Shown one piece after another: positions 33,473-41,972 of a DNA stretch of 64,000 nt. Below the pieces are notes generated by a model that searched no databases, had not been told where the DNA came from, and was given only the letters and a program-made list of their open reading frames with translations. The stretch is from assembly GCF_019679435.2 (NCBI RefSeq), contig NZ_CP139781.1:5638001-5702000 (forward strand), in the 5' to 3' direction. The translations under genes were made by a program, and so were the position numbers. This DNA is from Actomonas aquatica (GTDB taxonomy: Bacteria > Verrucomicrobiota > Verrucomicrobiia > Opitutales > Opitutaceae). Numbering within the stretch: position 1 is the first letter of the stretch; the number at the start of each line of letters is the position of its first letter.

Positions 33473-34189
33473 ATGTTTTCCCCGTCTTTCCTCCGTCGGT
33501 TGTTGTTGGTGGGTGCTTTGGCGAGTGGTGCCGTGGTCCGTGCTCAGGACGACGAGGACGGCGCGGTGAGCTCCGAATTTCAAACTGGCGTGCTCAGCGC
33601 CTATGTGAGCGAAGGGCGGGAAAACTTCGACGGTTCGCCGGTCATCGAATCCTGTGCGGTAGTCGCCTGGCAGTCTGTTTGCCTGGAAGTGGGCAATGTC
33701 ACCGCGTTCGACAACGATGGGGTGGAATGGACGGCAGGTGCGGCGGTGGAGGCGGAGTGGGCCGGCATGGCGTGGGCGGCGGGCTACACGCACATCTGGG
33801 AAGATTTTGACGGCGAGGCCTGCGAGGACGACGAGCTGTGGCTGGCGGTCGACATGTTTTCGAGCGAGTCCTGGAACGTCTGCCTCGAAAGCGTTTATTC
33901 CTTCGAGGCCGACGGCTTGTATTGGATCGCCGGCGTGAGCTGGACGGTGCCGACGCCCGACACCTTTGAGGTGGCGCTGTTTGGTGCCGTGTCGTGGGAT
34001 GATGGATACGCGCTGGAGGATTTTTCCGGCAGCGACCACGTGGAATTGGGTGTGGAGGTGGTGCTGCCGCTAACGACCCATTCGCAACTGGCCGGTTTTG
34101 TGGCCGGGTCCTGGGGACTCGACGGCGTGCGCGCCGATACGAATCGCGACCTGTTCTTCGGCGGGGTGTCCTACGCGCTGGAGTTCTGA
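33473..34189 (+). CDS. Probable outer-membrane beta-barrel protein
   Basis: The 238-residue exported protein has a signal peptide (RRLLLVGALASGAVVRAQ). The body consists of alternating aromatic/hydrophobic beta strands such as FQTGVLSAYVSEG, MAWAAGYTHIW, LYWIAGVSWTV, FEVALFGAVSW and HVELGVEVVLPL. It ends in a C-terminal phenylalanine (DLFFGGVSYALEF), the usual outer-membrane insertion signal. It is acidic and contains several Cys residues. No specific family or substrate was recognised. It is convergent with the ADOP permease gene, one base apart. Confidence 0.62.
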   Translation: MFSPSFLRRLLLVGALASGAVVRAQDDEDGAVSSEFQTGVLSAYVSEGRENFDGSPVIESCAVVAWQSVCLEVGNVTAFDNDGVEWTAGAAVEAEWAGMAWAAGYTHIWEDFDGEACEDDELWLAVDMFSSESWNVCLESVYSFEADGLYWIAGVSWTVPTPDTFEVALFGAVSWDDGYALEDFSGSDHVELGVEVVLPLTTHSQLAGFVAGSWGLDGVRADTNRDLFFGGVSYALEF

Positions 34190-34190
34190 A

Positions 34191-36857
34191 TCACTCCGCG
34201 CGGAGCGATTCCACGGGGTCGATGCGGGAGGCGCGGCGGGCCGGCAGGTAGCAGGCGAGCAGCGCGATGCCGATGAGGCCGAGCGCGGTGAAGGCCATGA
34301 CGGCGGGGCGGGCGAGATCCATGTTGGGGAAGCCGATAGCCAGAAGCTTTGACAGGCCGACGCCGCCCACGAGTCCGATGATGGCGCCGGTGAGCGCGAG
34401 GCGCACGCCGGAGCCGAGGACCAGTCGGGTGATGTCGCTCACCTGCGCACCGAGCGCGAGGCGCACGCCAAACTCATGGCGGCGCTGCGCCATGGTGCGG
34501 GTGATGACGCCGAAGATGCCGATGGCGGCGAGCGCGGTGCCGAGAGTGGCGAAGGCAGTGAGCATGTCGCGCAGCACGCCGACCTGATAGTTGAAGCGGG
34601 CGATGCGTTGGTCGGCGCTCTTGAGATCGCGAATGGGCAGGTCGGGATCGAGTTCCGTGAAGATGCTGCGGATGGCCGGCACCATGGCGTCGGGGTTGCC
34701 GCTGGCGGTGCGCACGGCGATCTCGTGGTAAGCGGCGGGGCGTTGGGCCATGGGCAGGTAAACCTGGTGCGGAATGCTGGCGGCTTCGGCCTCGGAGTTG
34801 CGCACGTTGCCCACCACGCCCACGACCTCGATCCATTGCGGTGAACCGTCGGCGACGAAGGCGAGGCGTTGGCCGAGGGGATCGGCGTTGCCAAAGAGGA
34901 CTTGGGCGAGGTCGGCGTTGATGAGCATGACCGGCGTCGAATCGGCGCGGTCGGTGAGGGCGAAATCACGTCCGCTGAGCAACGGCGTCTGCACCGTGGC
35001 GAGGTAGTCGGGGGTGGTCACGTTGACCACCGCGGCGGGTTCGCGGCCGGGGGCCGGGCGTTCCTGTCGGTCGACAATGAAGCGGCGCGTCTCGGACCAG
35101 CTGAAGAAGGGCGGATGGGTGGAAAAGGCGGCTTGGTTAACACCGGGCAGGGCACGCAGGCGTTCCAGCGCGCGGTCCTGAAAAGCGGTGATGGCATCCG
35201 GCGTGTCGTAGCGGGCTTCGGGCAGTAGAAAGGTGCCGGTGACGAGGCGCTCGGAGTCCCAGCCCTCGCGGCGTTCGTTGAGGTCGGAGAGGGCGGAGAC
35301 GAAGACGGCCGACCCGGTGAGCAGCACCATGGCGAGGGCGAATTGACCGACGATGAGCAGGTGGCGCAGGCGGTTTTGGCGGCGGCTGCCGGTGGTGCCG
35401 CGTCCGCCGCTCTTGAGGGCGTTGTTGAGGTCGAGACGCAGGGTGAAGAGGGACGGCGCGAGGCCAAACGCGATGGCGGTGAGCAGCGAGCAGAGCAGGG
35501 CCCAGCCGAGCACGCTCCAATCGAGGGCAAAGATCACCTGCTCGCCATTGTCGCCGGTGCTGCGCACCCGCAGCCAGTCGCTGGCTCCGATGGCGCACAC
35601 CACGGCGAGCGCCGAGCCGGCGAGAGCGAGCAACAGGGACTCGGCCAGCAGCGGGCGCAGCAATTGGGCACGGGAAGCGCCGAGGGCGGCGCGCACGGCG
35701 TGCTCGCGAGAGCGGGCCATGGTCCGGGCGAGGAGGAAGTTGGCGAGGTTGGAGCAGGCGATCAGCACCACGAAGCCGGACAGGCCGAGCAACATGCTTA
35801 GCGTGATCTTCGTATCGAAGCCCGTGACGGTGTCCGGTAGCGTCCGGGTGTAGAAGGCGCTCTCGGCGTGGAGTTCGGGGTAATCGCGGGCGAGTCGCTC
35901 GCCGAAATTGCTCACAAACGCATTGGCGGTGGCGGCATCGATGTCGGGAGCGCGGCGGGCGATCACGCCGACGGTCGGTTGCTCGCGCGCGGACTCAGCG
36001 GCGGTGGAGAAGGCGAGGGGGCGAAAGAGGTCCACCCAGCCCCAGTGCCGCCATTCGTTGAAGGTCGCGGGCATGACGCCGACGACCGTGTGGGCACGGC
36101 CATCGATGCGGATCTGCTGACCGAGGATGTCGGGGCGACTGCCAAAATTGTTTTGCCAGAGGCGATTGCTGAGGATGACCACGGCATCGTTGCCGCGCTG
36201 GGTTTCATCGAGCTGAAACGCACGTCCCTGCACGGGTGGCAGACCCAGTAGTTGGAAGAACTCCGCCGACACACGCATGCCGGAGGCGAACTGGGCGGGC
36301 TGGCCTTCATCGGCGAGGCTCACGTCGCCGAAGCTGAAGCCGGCGATCTCGGAGTAGATCGACGAGGCCGCGGCGCGGAACTCACGGTAGTCGGGCACCG
36401 ACAGCGCGCCGGTGGGTTCGGCGCTGGTGCGACGGTAGATGCGGTCGACCTGATCGGCGTCACGATAGGGCAGCGGCTTGAGCGCGACGCCGTTGACCAC
36501 GCTGAACATGGCGGTGTTGACGCCGACACCGAGGCCGAGGGTGAGGATGGCGAGCAACGCAAACCCGGGCGTGCGCAGGAGAGAGCGGGCGGCGAAGCGC
36601 AGGTCGCGCCACAGGTCGGCGAGGGCCGGCCAACGCCAAGTGTCGCGCATCTCTTCGCGGTAGGCATCCGTGGTGCCAAACTCGCGGAGGGCTGCGCGAT
36701 GGGCGGCGGCTTCGCTCAGGCCCGAAGCGCGAAACTCGGCGACCAGTTGATCAAAATGGAACTGCATCTCGGCATCCATGGCCGCCTCTTGCTGGCCCCG
36801 GCGGAAGAGGCGGCGGAGCTTGGTGCGCACCCAGCGAAAACGTTCAGTGGTGGTCAC
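34191..36857 (-). CDS. ADOP-type ABC permease with N-terminal prefix domain
   Basis: The 888-residue protein has a cytoplasmic prefix domain (about 1-90; EMQFHFDQLVAEFRASGLSEAAAHRAALREFG), a first transmembrane helix near LLAILTLGLGVGVNTAMF, a MacB-like periplasmic domain and two FtsX units. The second unit ends ACYLPARRASRIDPVESLRAE. It closely parallels the permease at 23559. Its start codon overlaps the stop of the PadR gene by 4 bases (ATGA), so the two are coupled. PadR-ADOP pairs are typical. No ATPase is encoded nearby, so energisation or a mechanotransmission role is unknown. Confidence 0.9.
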   Translation of the reverse strand: MTTTERFRWVRTKLRRLFRRGQQEAAMDAEMQFHFDQLVAEFRASGLSEAAAHRAALREFGTTDAYREEMRDTWRWPALADLWRDLRFAARSLLRTPGFALLAILTLGLGVGVNTAMFSVVNGVALKPLPYRDADQVDRIYRRTSAEPTGALSVPDYREFRAAASSIYSEIAGFSFGDVSLADEGQPAQFASGMRVSAEFFQLLGLPPVQGRAFQLDETQRGNDAVVILSNRLWQNNFGSRPDILGQQIRIDGRAHTVVGVMPATFNEWRHWGWVDLFRPLAFSTAAESAREQPTVGVIARRAPDIDAATANAFVSNFGERLARDYPELHAESAFYTRTLPDTVTGFDTKITLSMLLGLSGFVVLIACSNLANFLLARTMARSREHAVRAALGASRAQLLRPLLAESLLLALAGSALAVVCAIGASDWLRVRSTGDNGEQVIFALDWSVLGWALLCSLLTAIAFGLAPSLFTLRLDLNNALKSGGRGTTGSRRQNRLRHLLIVGQFALAMVLLTGSAVFVSALSDLNERREGWDSERLVTGTFLLPEARYDTPDAITAFQDRALERLRALPGVNQAAFSTHPPFFSWSETRRFIVDRQERPAPGREPAAVVNVTTPDYLATVQTPLLSGRDFALTDRADSTPVMLINADLAQVLFGNADPLGQRLAFVADGSPQWIEVVGVVGNVRNSEAEAASIPHQVYLPMAQRPAAYHEIAVRTASGNPDAMVPAIRSIFTELDPDLPIRDLKSADQRIARFNYQVGVLRDMLTAFATLGTALAAIGIFGVITRTMAQRRHEFGVRLALGAQVSDITRLVLGSGVRLALTGAIIGLVGGVGLSKLLAIGFPNMDLARPAVMAFTALGLIGIALLACYLPARRASRIDPVESLRAE

Positions 36858-37195
36858 GACGCGGCCTCCATGTTGAGCACGCTGGTCATGGCTTGGGCGA
36901 AGGATTCCCAGTGGCTGATCTCCTCTTCCAACTGACTGCGGCCGGCGGTGGTGAGGCGGTAAAACTTCGCGCTGCGGCCGGCCTCAGACACGCCCCACTC
37001 AGCTTCCACCCAACCGCGCCCCTCGAGGCGGTGCAGCGCAGGATAGAGCGAACCCTGTTTCAGCGAAAGGCGATCCTTGGAGACGACGGCGATGCGTTTG
37101 GAGATGTCCCAGCCGTGCAGCTGGCCGGTGGAGAGGGCCTTGAGAATGAGCAGGTCGAGCGTGCCTTGCAGGAGCTCTTTGCGAACTTTTTCCAT
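36854..37195 (-). CDS. PadR-family transcriptional regulator
   Basis: The 113-residue protein is a winged-helix regulator. It opens with MEKVRKELLQGTLDLLILKAL, the PadR signature, continues with GQLHGWDISKRIAVVSKDRLSLKQGSLYPALHRLEGRGWVEAEWG, and ends with a helix for dimerisation (EEEISHWESFAQAM). It is the first gene of a two-gene operon with an ADOP permease. A 47-bp symmetric dyad starts 16 bases upstream of the ATG and is the likely autoregulatory operator. The ligand is unknown. Confidence 0.93.
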   Translation of the reverse strand: MEKVRKELLQGTLDLLILKALSTGQLHGWDISKRIAVVSKDRLSLKQGSLYPALHRLEGRGWVEAEWGVSEAGRSAKFYRLTTAGRSQLEEEISHWESFAQAMTSVLNMEAAS

Positions 37196-37211
37196 GATGG
37201 CGGAGGCTTAG

Positions 37212-37258
37212 TGTCACGCATCTACAACAAGCAAGGCTTTTATTGTAGGCGTGTGACA
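37212..37258. promoter_or_regulatory. Symmetric operator of the PadR-ADOP operon
   Basis: Outer arms TGTCAC (37212-37217) and GTGACA (37253-37258), and inner arms CTACAA (37222-37227) and TTGTAG (37243-37248), share one centre at 37235. This is the layout expected for a PadR dimer or two dimers controlling the adjacent operon. Confidence 0.7.
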
Positions 37259-37280
37259 ACAAGGCCGGAGCCAGCGGAAA

Positions 37281-37640
37281 TCAGGCGAGGGTGGGGACGC
37301 GGTCGGTGTGGGCCTCGGTGGGCTCAAGCAAGGGGATCACGATGTCGTGCACCGCCTGCACGGAAACGCGCAGCTGCAGGACGCGGCGACTGAAGTGGCG
37401 GTTGGCGGAGTCGCGGCGGAAGTCGCTCGTCTCGACTTTGAGTTGCTGCCGTGAACGCACGCGTCCCACGCAATCGAGAAACAGAAGATCGGGCGTGAAG
37501 TGCTCGGGGGAGAAACGCTGCAGCAGCGGCCGCAACCAGCGGGCCGGGCCGTGGAGCGTGCGCGCGAGCAAGTGGTGGGTGAACGCGGCGGACTCGATGC
37601 CGAAGTGGGCGCAGTAGGTTTCGATAACGGGAGAGGCCAT
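37281..37640 (-). CDS. Small conserved-type protein of unknown function
   Basis: The 119-residue product starts MASPVIETYCAHFGIESAAF, continues with LDCVGRVRSRQQLKVETSDFRRD and ends with a helical segment. No signal peptide, membrane helix or catalytic motif is seen. A GTG at 37667 would add nine residues; ATG 37640 is preferred. Codon use resembles its neighbours, which supports a real gene, but I do not recognise the family. It stands alone, upstream of and on the same strand as the PadR operon. Confidence 0.5.
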   Translation of the reverse strand: MASPVIETYCAHFGIESAAFTHHLLARTLHGPARWLRPLLQRFSPEHFTPDLLFLDCVGRVRSRQQLKVETSDFRRDSANRHFSRRVLQLRVSVQAVHDIVIPLLEPTEAHTDRVPTLA

Positions 37641-37759
37641 CTGGTGTATCGTGCGCAAGGGATGCACAAAAGGTGCCGCGCGATTTCCGTGAGATGCGCT
37701 ATCTTTATAATCGAGGGCTTTCCCTGATCGAAACCTGGCTCAAATGGACGGTGTTGGGC

Positions 37760-39871
37760 CTAGAGATTCTCCGCGCGTGACTCCAATTGCTCTGCTTCGG
37801 TCACCTGACCGGCTTGGCGCAGCTGCTGGGCGCGTGCGCGCAGGAGCTTGGCGGCGACGGCGCGTTGGGCGTGGGCGGCGGTCGTGTCGCCGCGGCGTTG
37901 CGCCAGTTGGGCCAGGCTGAGGTGGGCCTCGACGTGGAGGCGGACGGTGTTGGGTCCATCGATCTGGCCGTCGACCTGGATCGGCGCGGCGAGGGTCGCG
38001 GTGAACTGTTCCTCTGCGCTGCGCGTGCGGCCGACGGCGAGCAGGGTTTGGCCGAGCTGGAAGCGGTAGCGCGGATCGGTGCCATGCCAAGCGAGGCCGG
38101 CTTCGAGGGTATCGACGGCGCGGCGGGCCTGGCGTTGCTGCAACTGCAGCGAGGCGAGTTGCACGCGCGGATCGAGGGCGGCGGGCAGGTGCTCGAGGGC
38201 GGCGGAAAGTGTCGCGATCGCGGCGGCGGGATCGTCGGACCGGACCTGTAGGCGGGCGAGGTTCAGGTGCGGTTCAAGCAGCGTGGGATCGATCTCACGG
38301 ACTTGGGCGTAGAGCGCGCGGGCGGCGTCGAGCTCGCCGCGGCGTTCGCGCAGGCTGGCCAGGTTGTTGAGCGCGAAGGGATGCTCGGGCGCGACGGCGA
38401 GGACGTTCTGGTAAGCGGCGATGGCGTCGGCGACGCGGCCCTGTTGATCGATGGCGACGGCGAGGTTGAAGAGGGCGTCGGGGGAGGTGTCGCCGGAAGC
38501 GATTTGGTAGCGCGACTGGGTTTCGTGGAACTTGGGCAGGTCGGTAGCGCTATCGAGCAGGAACTGAATCGCGATGGAGCCCATCTCGTCGAAGGAACTG
38601 TTGCCGGCGTGCACGTCGATGGGAGGGTGGTGCGGGTTCCGGGGATTGGCGGCGCTGTTGTCGTAGGTGTAGCGCATGTCGATGCGCGTGCCGGCGGGCA
38701 GGGGCAGCGGTTCCTCGTAGCGGTAGTCGCTCTGCCAGTTAAAATCCCAATCGGGGATGTGCAGCAGCCAGCGCTGCTCACCGTCGGGCAGCGTGGCGGT
38801 GATGCGCATGTCCTGGCCGAGGTAGTGGGCGTGTGGATACATGCCCAGCACGGCGGCGTCGGCCGGGAGGATGATCGATTCGGCCACCACGATGCCGCGT
38901 GAGCCGGCGGGCAGATAGATATCGTCTTCGCGCAGGAGCAGACTGAAGCCGGTGTGGGTCGGCGGCTCTGTGGCGAAGTGAAGTCCGATGCGCGGGGCCA
39001 GTGGCTCTGGGCGACCGGAGGGGAGCAGGTGCAGTTGCAGGACGAGGTCGGTGCCGGGCTCGACGGCAAAGGCGGTGCCGGGATGGACCTCGTAGGGATG
39101 TTGGCCGGGCGTCCAGCCAATGATGTGACCGTTAGGGTGAACGCCGCCGCCGGTGTCCATGGAGGCAAAACCGGGACCAGGATCGGCGGCGTCGAGCATG
39201 CGACTTTCGTCGGTCGAATCGAAGGCGATGATGGCGTGGTGCACGACCAGCGCGGACTCGGGCAGGAACTCAACGGCGCGGATGTAGCGGCGTTCGTCGA
39301 GCGGCAGGCGAATGACGAAGTTGCGAAAAATGTCGGTGCCTTCGGCGGGCACAACAAAGGGGTCGTCGAAGGTGACCTCGAGGTCGGGTTCGCCGAGGGT
39401 CCAGTCGCCGGTGGGCAGCGGCGGGGGCGTAAAGGCATCGAGGTCGCCGGACGGCGCACCGGCTTCGTGCCAGGCTTGGAGCGTGGCGATGGCGGCAGGG
39501 GAGAGGCGGCGTTCGCCTTGGAGGGCGGGGCCGTGGTTGGGATCGGGTTTCCACGGCGGCATGTAGCCGGAGGCGGTGACCTCGGCGATCTGACGCGCAC
39601 GGCGGCGCGCCTCGCGGTAGGTGACGAGCGGGAACGGACCGATGCCGTCGGCGCGGTGACACTCGACGCAGTTGGCCGCAAGAATGGGTGCAACATCGGC
39701 GACGAAGGTCGGCGGGTTCTCGGCGAGCGCGGCGAGAGGGAAGGTGAAGGCGGCGAACAGATGTCGGAGTCGGGCGTAAAGCCCGACCCACAAGGGAGCG
39801 GGCGAGCAACTCGACCATGTGGGTCGGGCTTTATGCCCGACAGCGTGGGAGCGGCGAAAGCGGCGAATCAC
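37760..39871 (-). CDS. Secreted cytochrome c / PHM-like copper monooxygenase / TPR protein
   Basis: The 703-residue product has three parts. A heme c site is CVECH (C68, C71, H72). A copper type II monooxygenase region follows, with all expected ligands: H211-H212 (VVHHAI), H281 (LQLHLLPSG), H347 and H349 (YPHAHYLG) and M430 (FDEMGSIAIQ). From about 440 to the end are TPR repeats. The signal peptide core LFAAFTFPLAALA lies at 38-50, but a palindromic repeat element is inserted in frame ahead of it. The chosen GTG start overlaps the stop of the upstream redoxin gene (GTGA), so the two are coupled. It probably oxidises a substrate in the periplasm; the substrate is unknown. Confidence 0.8.
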   Translation of the reverse strand: MIRRFRRSHAVGHKARPTWSSCSPAPLWVGLYARLRHLFAAFTFPLAALAENPPTFVADVAPILAANCVECHRADGIGPFPLVTYREARRRARQIAEVTASGYMPPWKPDPNHGPALQGERRLSPAAIATLQAWHEAGAPSGDLDAFTPPPLPTGDWTLGEPDLEVTFDDPFVVPAEGTDIFRNFVIRLPLDERRYIRAVEFLPESALVVHHAIIAFDSTDESRMLDAADPGPGFASMDTGGGVHPNGHIIGWTPGQHPYEVHPGTAFAVEPGTDLVLQLHLLPSGRPEPLAPRIGLHFATEPPTHTGFSLLLREDDIYLPAGSRGIVVAESIILPADAAVLGMYPHAHYLGQDMRITATLPDGEQRWLLHIPDWDFNWQSDYRYEEPLPLPAGTRIDMRYTYDNSAANPRNPHHPPIDVHAGNSSFDEMGSIAIQFLLDSATDLPKFHETQSRYQIASGDTSPDALFNLAVAIDQQGRVADAIAAYQNVLAVAPEHPFALNNLASLRERRGELDAARALYAQVREIDPTLLEPHLNLARLQVRSDDPAAAIATLSAALEHLPAALDPRVQLASLQLQQRQARRAVDTLEAGLAWHGTDPRYRFQLGQTLLAVGRTRSAEEQFTATLAAPIQVDGQIDGPNTVRLHVEAHLSLAQLAQRRGDTTAAHAQRAVAAKLLRARAQQLRQAGQVTEAEQLESRAENL
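39769..39841. repeat. REP/REPIN-like palindromic element inside a signal-peptide coding region
   Basis: Two 24-base arms, GTCGGGCGTAAAGCCCGACC plus CACA and its inverted copy (one mismatch), flank 25 bases. Each arm is itself an imperfect hairpin (GTCGGGC/GCCCGAC). This is the form of a REP doublet. It lies in frame in the 5' end of the monooxygenase-like gene and encodes the odd segment VGHKARPTW...LWVGLYARL. Confidence 0.85.
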
Positions 39872-40446
39872 GGCCGGGGCAGGTAACAACCGATGGCTTT
39901 GGTGCGGGTCAGCGACGGCAGATGGCCGGCGATGATGGTGTCGAGCGTTTCGCGCAACTCGGAGGCCGTGGGGGCGGGGCGGTATTTGTTGTAGCCCTGA
40001 TACTGGTCATCGATGCGGCCGCGATAGACGAGTAGCGGGGCGGATTCCGGCGCGGGGCGCATGAACACGGCGGCTTCGGGCGTGACGTCAGCTCCGGCGA
40101 AGTCGGCGATGGCGAAGTCGCGGTCGATGACGGTCGGCAGGCCCGAGAGTTTAAACTCGGTCTGGTTAGTGCGGATCGCGGCGGCATCGGCCAGGTTGTC
40201 GGCGTAGACTAGCCACAGCGCGATGTTGTGATCGGCGCAGTCGGCGGCGAGGCGACGAATCGTCGGCGCGTAGCGATTGGAGATCGGGCAGTCGGGCGCG
40301 ACGAAGATGAACACGATGGCGTCGGCCTCGGCGGACTCAGTCCACGGCGAGAGAGGTTCGTTGGCCAACGATGTGCCGATGGGCAATTCGGCGGCTGGGC
40401 ACAGCGCAGCACAGAGGGCAAACAGGAGAACGGGGTAGTTTCTCAT
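39868..40446 (-). CDS. Exported redoxin (AhpC/TSA-like) protein
   Basis: The 192-residue protein has a signal peptide (LLFALCAALCPAAELP) and a thioredoxin-fold redoxin domain. The active-site region is FVAPDCPISNRYAPTIRRLAADC, with one peroxidatic-type Cys, followed by LSGLPTVIDRDFAIADFAGADVTPEAAVF and YRGRIDDQYQGYNKYRP. The C-terminal KAIGCYLP motif is typical of redoxins paired with c-type cytochrome/monooxygenase proteins. It overlaps the next gene by 4 bases and should act with it in the periplasm, for example in thiol or copper-centre maintenance; that role is inferred. Confidence 0.82.
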   Translation of the reverse strand: MRNYPVLLFALCAALCPAAELPIGTSLANEPLSPWTESAEADAIVFIFVAPDCPISNRYAPTIRRLAADCADHNIALWLVYADNLADAAAIRTNQTEFKLSGLPTVIDRDFAIADFAGADVTPEAAVFMRPAPESAPLLVYRGRIDDQYQGYNKYRPAPTASELRETLDTIIAGHLPSLTRTKAIGCYLPRP

Positions 40447-40516
40447 GATGGGGTGGCGGCACGCTAGAGCCGCGAGGGTGGGCGGGACAAGCGCGGGAAT
40501 GAGCGGGGAGATGGCC

Positions 40517-41437
40517 TTAGGCGCGGGTCACCGGCAGTTGCAGGCGCAATTCAAAGTGCTCCATGCCGTGGGCGAAGGGCCGACCGATCCACGCCTCGAA
40601 GCAGGGCTCGTCCGTCGGCACGCACCCGCTGCTCGGTAGCCAGGTGCCGTAGAGCCAGTCGAGGGCGCGCATCTCGAGATCGATGCCACCGCGCAGTTCG
40701 AGCTCGGCCACGGTCATGGCGGGGAAGGTGAGGCGGCTCACCTCGCCATCGGGTAATGCGGTGATGGGCGGCACTTCGAGGCCGACGTCGTAGCGGCATT
40801 TTTCCGGCGGCACGACTTCGGGGTCGTCCCACGTGTAGCCCAGCCATTGACCGTCGGCGAGGCCGCGGGATTCCGCCCACGCGAGGAGTTCGGCGGCGGC
40901 AGTGGTGACGGCACCTTCGCGGTAGGAGTTGTGAATGCGCCGGTAGGCGACGGTGCGCGGCGGCAGGTCGCGGAAAGTGACGGCGAAGTGGTCGGGGTTT
41001 TCGCCGGGCGGCAGGCCGTCGAGCAAGTGGCGGTGGTCCGAGTCGGCCACGTAGTCCTGCCAGCGCTCGCGTTGGTGGCGACGGAATCCGGCGACGTCAA
41101 ACTGACTGGGGGGCACGCCGTAGTGTTGTTTAAAACTGCGCGAGAAATCGGTGGAGGAACCGAAGCCGCAAGCGAGGGCGATCTCGGTGAGCGACGCGGC
41201 ATTGCGGGGGCCGGCGGGACGGCGCTGCGTCATGAGCGTGACCGCGCGCTCCAGGCGCAGGCGCTTGATGCAGGCGTTGAGCGGCTCGCCGGTTTGGAAA
41301 CGAAAGATGCGGTGGAAATGAAACGGCGAAAAGCACGCCACGCGGGCGACGTCCTCCAGCGACAAAGGTTGGTCGAGGTGCTGCTGGATGTAGTCCAGGG
41401 CGCGGTTGATGCGCTCGGGGTAGGTCGTCGCGGCCAC
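40517..41437 (-). CDS. AraC-family regulator with GyrI-like effector domain
   Basis: The 306-residue protein has a double helix-turn-helix AraC domain at the N-terminus (LSLEDVARVACFSPFHFHRIFRFQTGEPLNACIKRLRLERA, then LTEIALACGFGSSTDFSRSFKQHYGVPPSQF). A GyrI-like small-molecule binding domain occupies residues 155-306 (ITALPDGEVSRLTFPAMTVAELELRGGIDLEMRALDWLYGTWLPSSG). This layout matches SbmC/Rob/BmrR-type regulators of drug or stress genes. It is divergent from a VOC-family gene, a likely target. A second protein of the same design lies at 60202. Confidence 0.88.
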   Translation of the reverse strand: MAATTYPERINRALDYIQQHLDQPLSLEDVARVACFSPFHFHRIFRFQTGEPLNACIKRLRLERAVTLMTQRRPAGPRNAASLTEIALACGFGSSTDFSRSFKQHYGVPPSQFDVAGFRRHQRERWQDYVADSDHRHLLDGLPPGENPDHFAVTFRDLPPRTVAYRRIHNSYREGAVTTAAAELLAWAESRGLADGQWLGYTWDDPEVVPPEKCRYDVGLEVPPITALPDGEVSRLTFPAMTVAELELRGGIDLEMRALDWLYGTWLPSSGCVPTDEPCFEAWIGRPFAHGMEHFELRLQLPVTRA

Positions 41438-41546
41438 GGGGCTGATCCGAGCGCTTTAGCAAGATTTGTAAAGCGTATGGTCCGGCTCCTGCGCTAGGAT
41501 GGTGTCGTTCCCAAACAACCCGTCCCTCTCAACCCAGATCCCTATC

Positions 41547-41921
41547 ATGCAACTTGGTGCTTTCTCCGTTTCCCTCGCCGTCAAGGACATCGCCGCCTCG
41601 CTGGCCTTTTATGAAAAACTCGGATTCGCCCAAGTGGGCGGTGAGCTGGAGCAGAACTGGCTCATCCTGCGCAACGGCGACACCACGCTCGGCCTGTTTC
41701 AGGGCATGTTCGAAAAGAACTGCCTCACCTTTAACCCCGGCTGGGACAGTAAGTGTGAAGCGCTGGCGCAATTCGACGATGTGCGCGCGATTCAAAAGCA
41801 CCTGCAGGATGCCGGGGTGGAGCTCATCGAAACGGCCGACGCCGACGGCAGCGGTCCCGCCCACATCACGCTGGTCGACCCCGACGGCAACCCCGTCCTT
41901 ATCGATCAGCACGTTGGCTGA
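41547..41921 (+). CDS. VOC-family protein (glyoxalase/bleomycin resistance fold)
   Basis: The 124-residue protein is one VOC unit: [21 protein letters not shown] opens the first beta-alpha-beta-beta-beta motif, and [34 protein letters not shown] closes the second. Such proteins bind a metal and act on small electrophiles or bind toxins. Specific activity cannot be assigned. ATG 41547 is chosen because it begins the fold. The divergent AraC/GyrI regulator at 41437 is its likely controller. Confidence 0.85.
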   Translation: MQLGAFSVSLAVKDIAASLAFYEKLGFAQVGGELEQNWLILRNGDTTLGLFQGMFEKNCLTFNPGWDSKCEALAQFDDVRAIQKHLQDAGVELIETADADGSGPAHITLVDPDGNPVLIDQHVG

Positions 41922-41972
41922 AGGTGGGCCGTTGCGCGGGGATCGCGGGGGCGGTAGCGTGGCGATTCAGTC

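Noticed and set aside
39769..39841. Intrinsic terminator between the redoxin and monooxygenase genes
   Set aside because: The inverted arms lie inside the reading frame of the second gene and are not followed by a T-run; a REP-like insertion explains them better.
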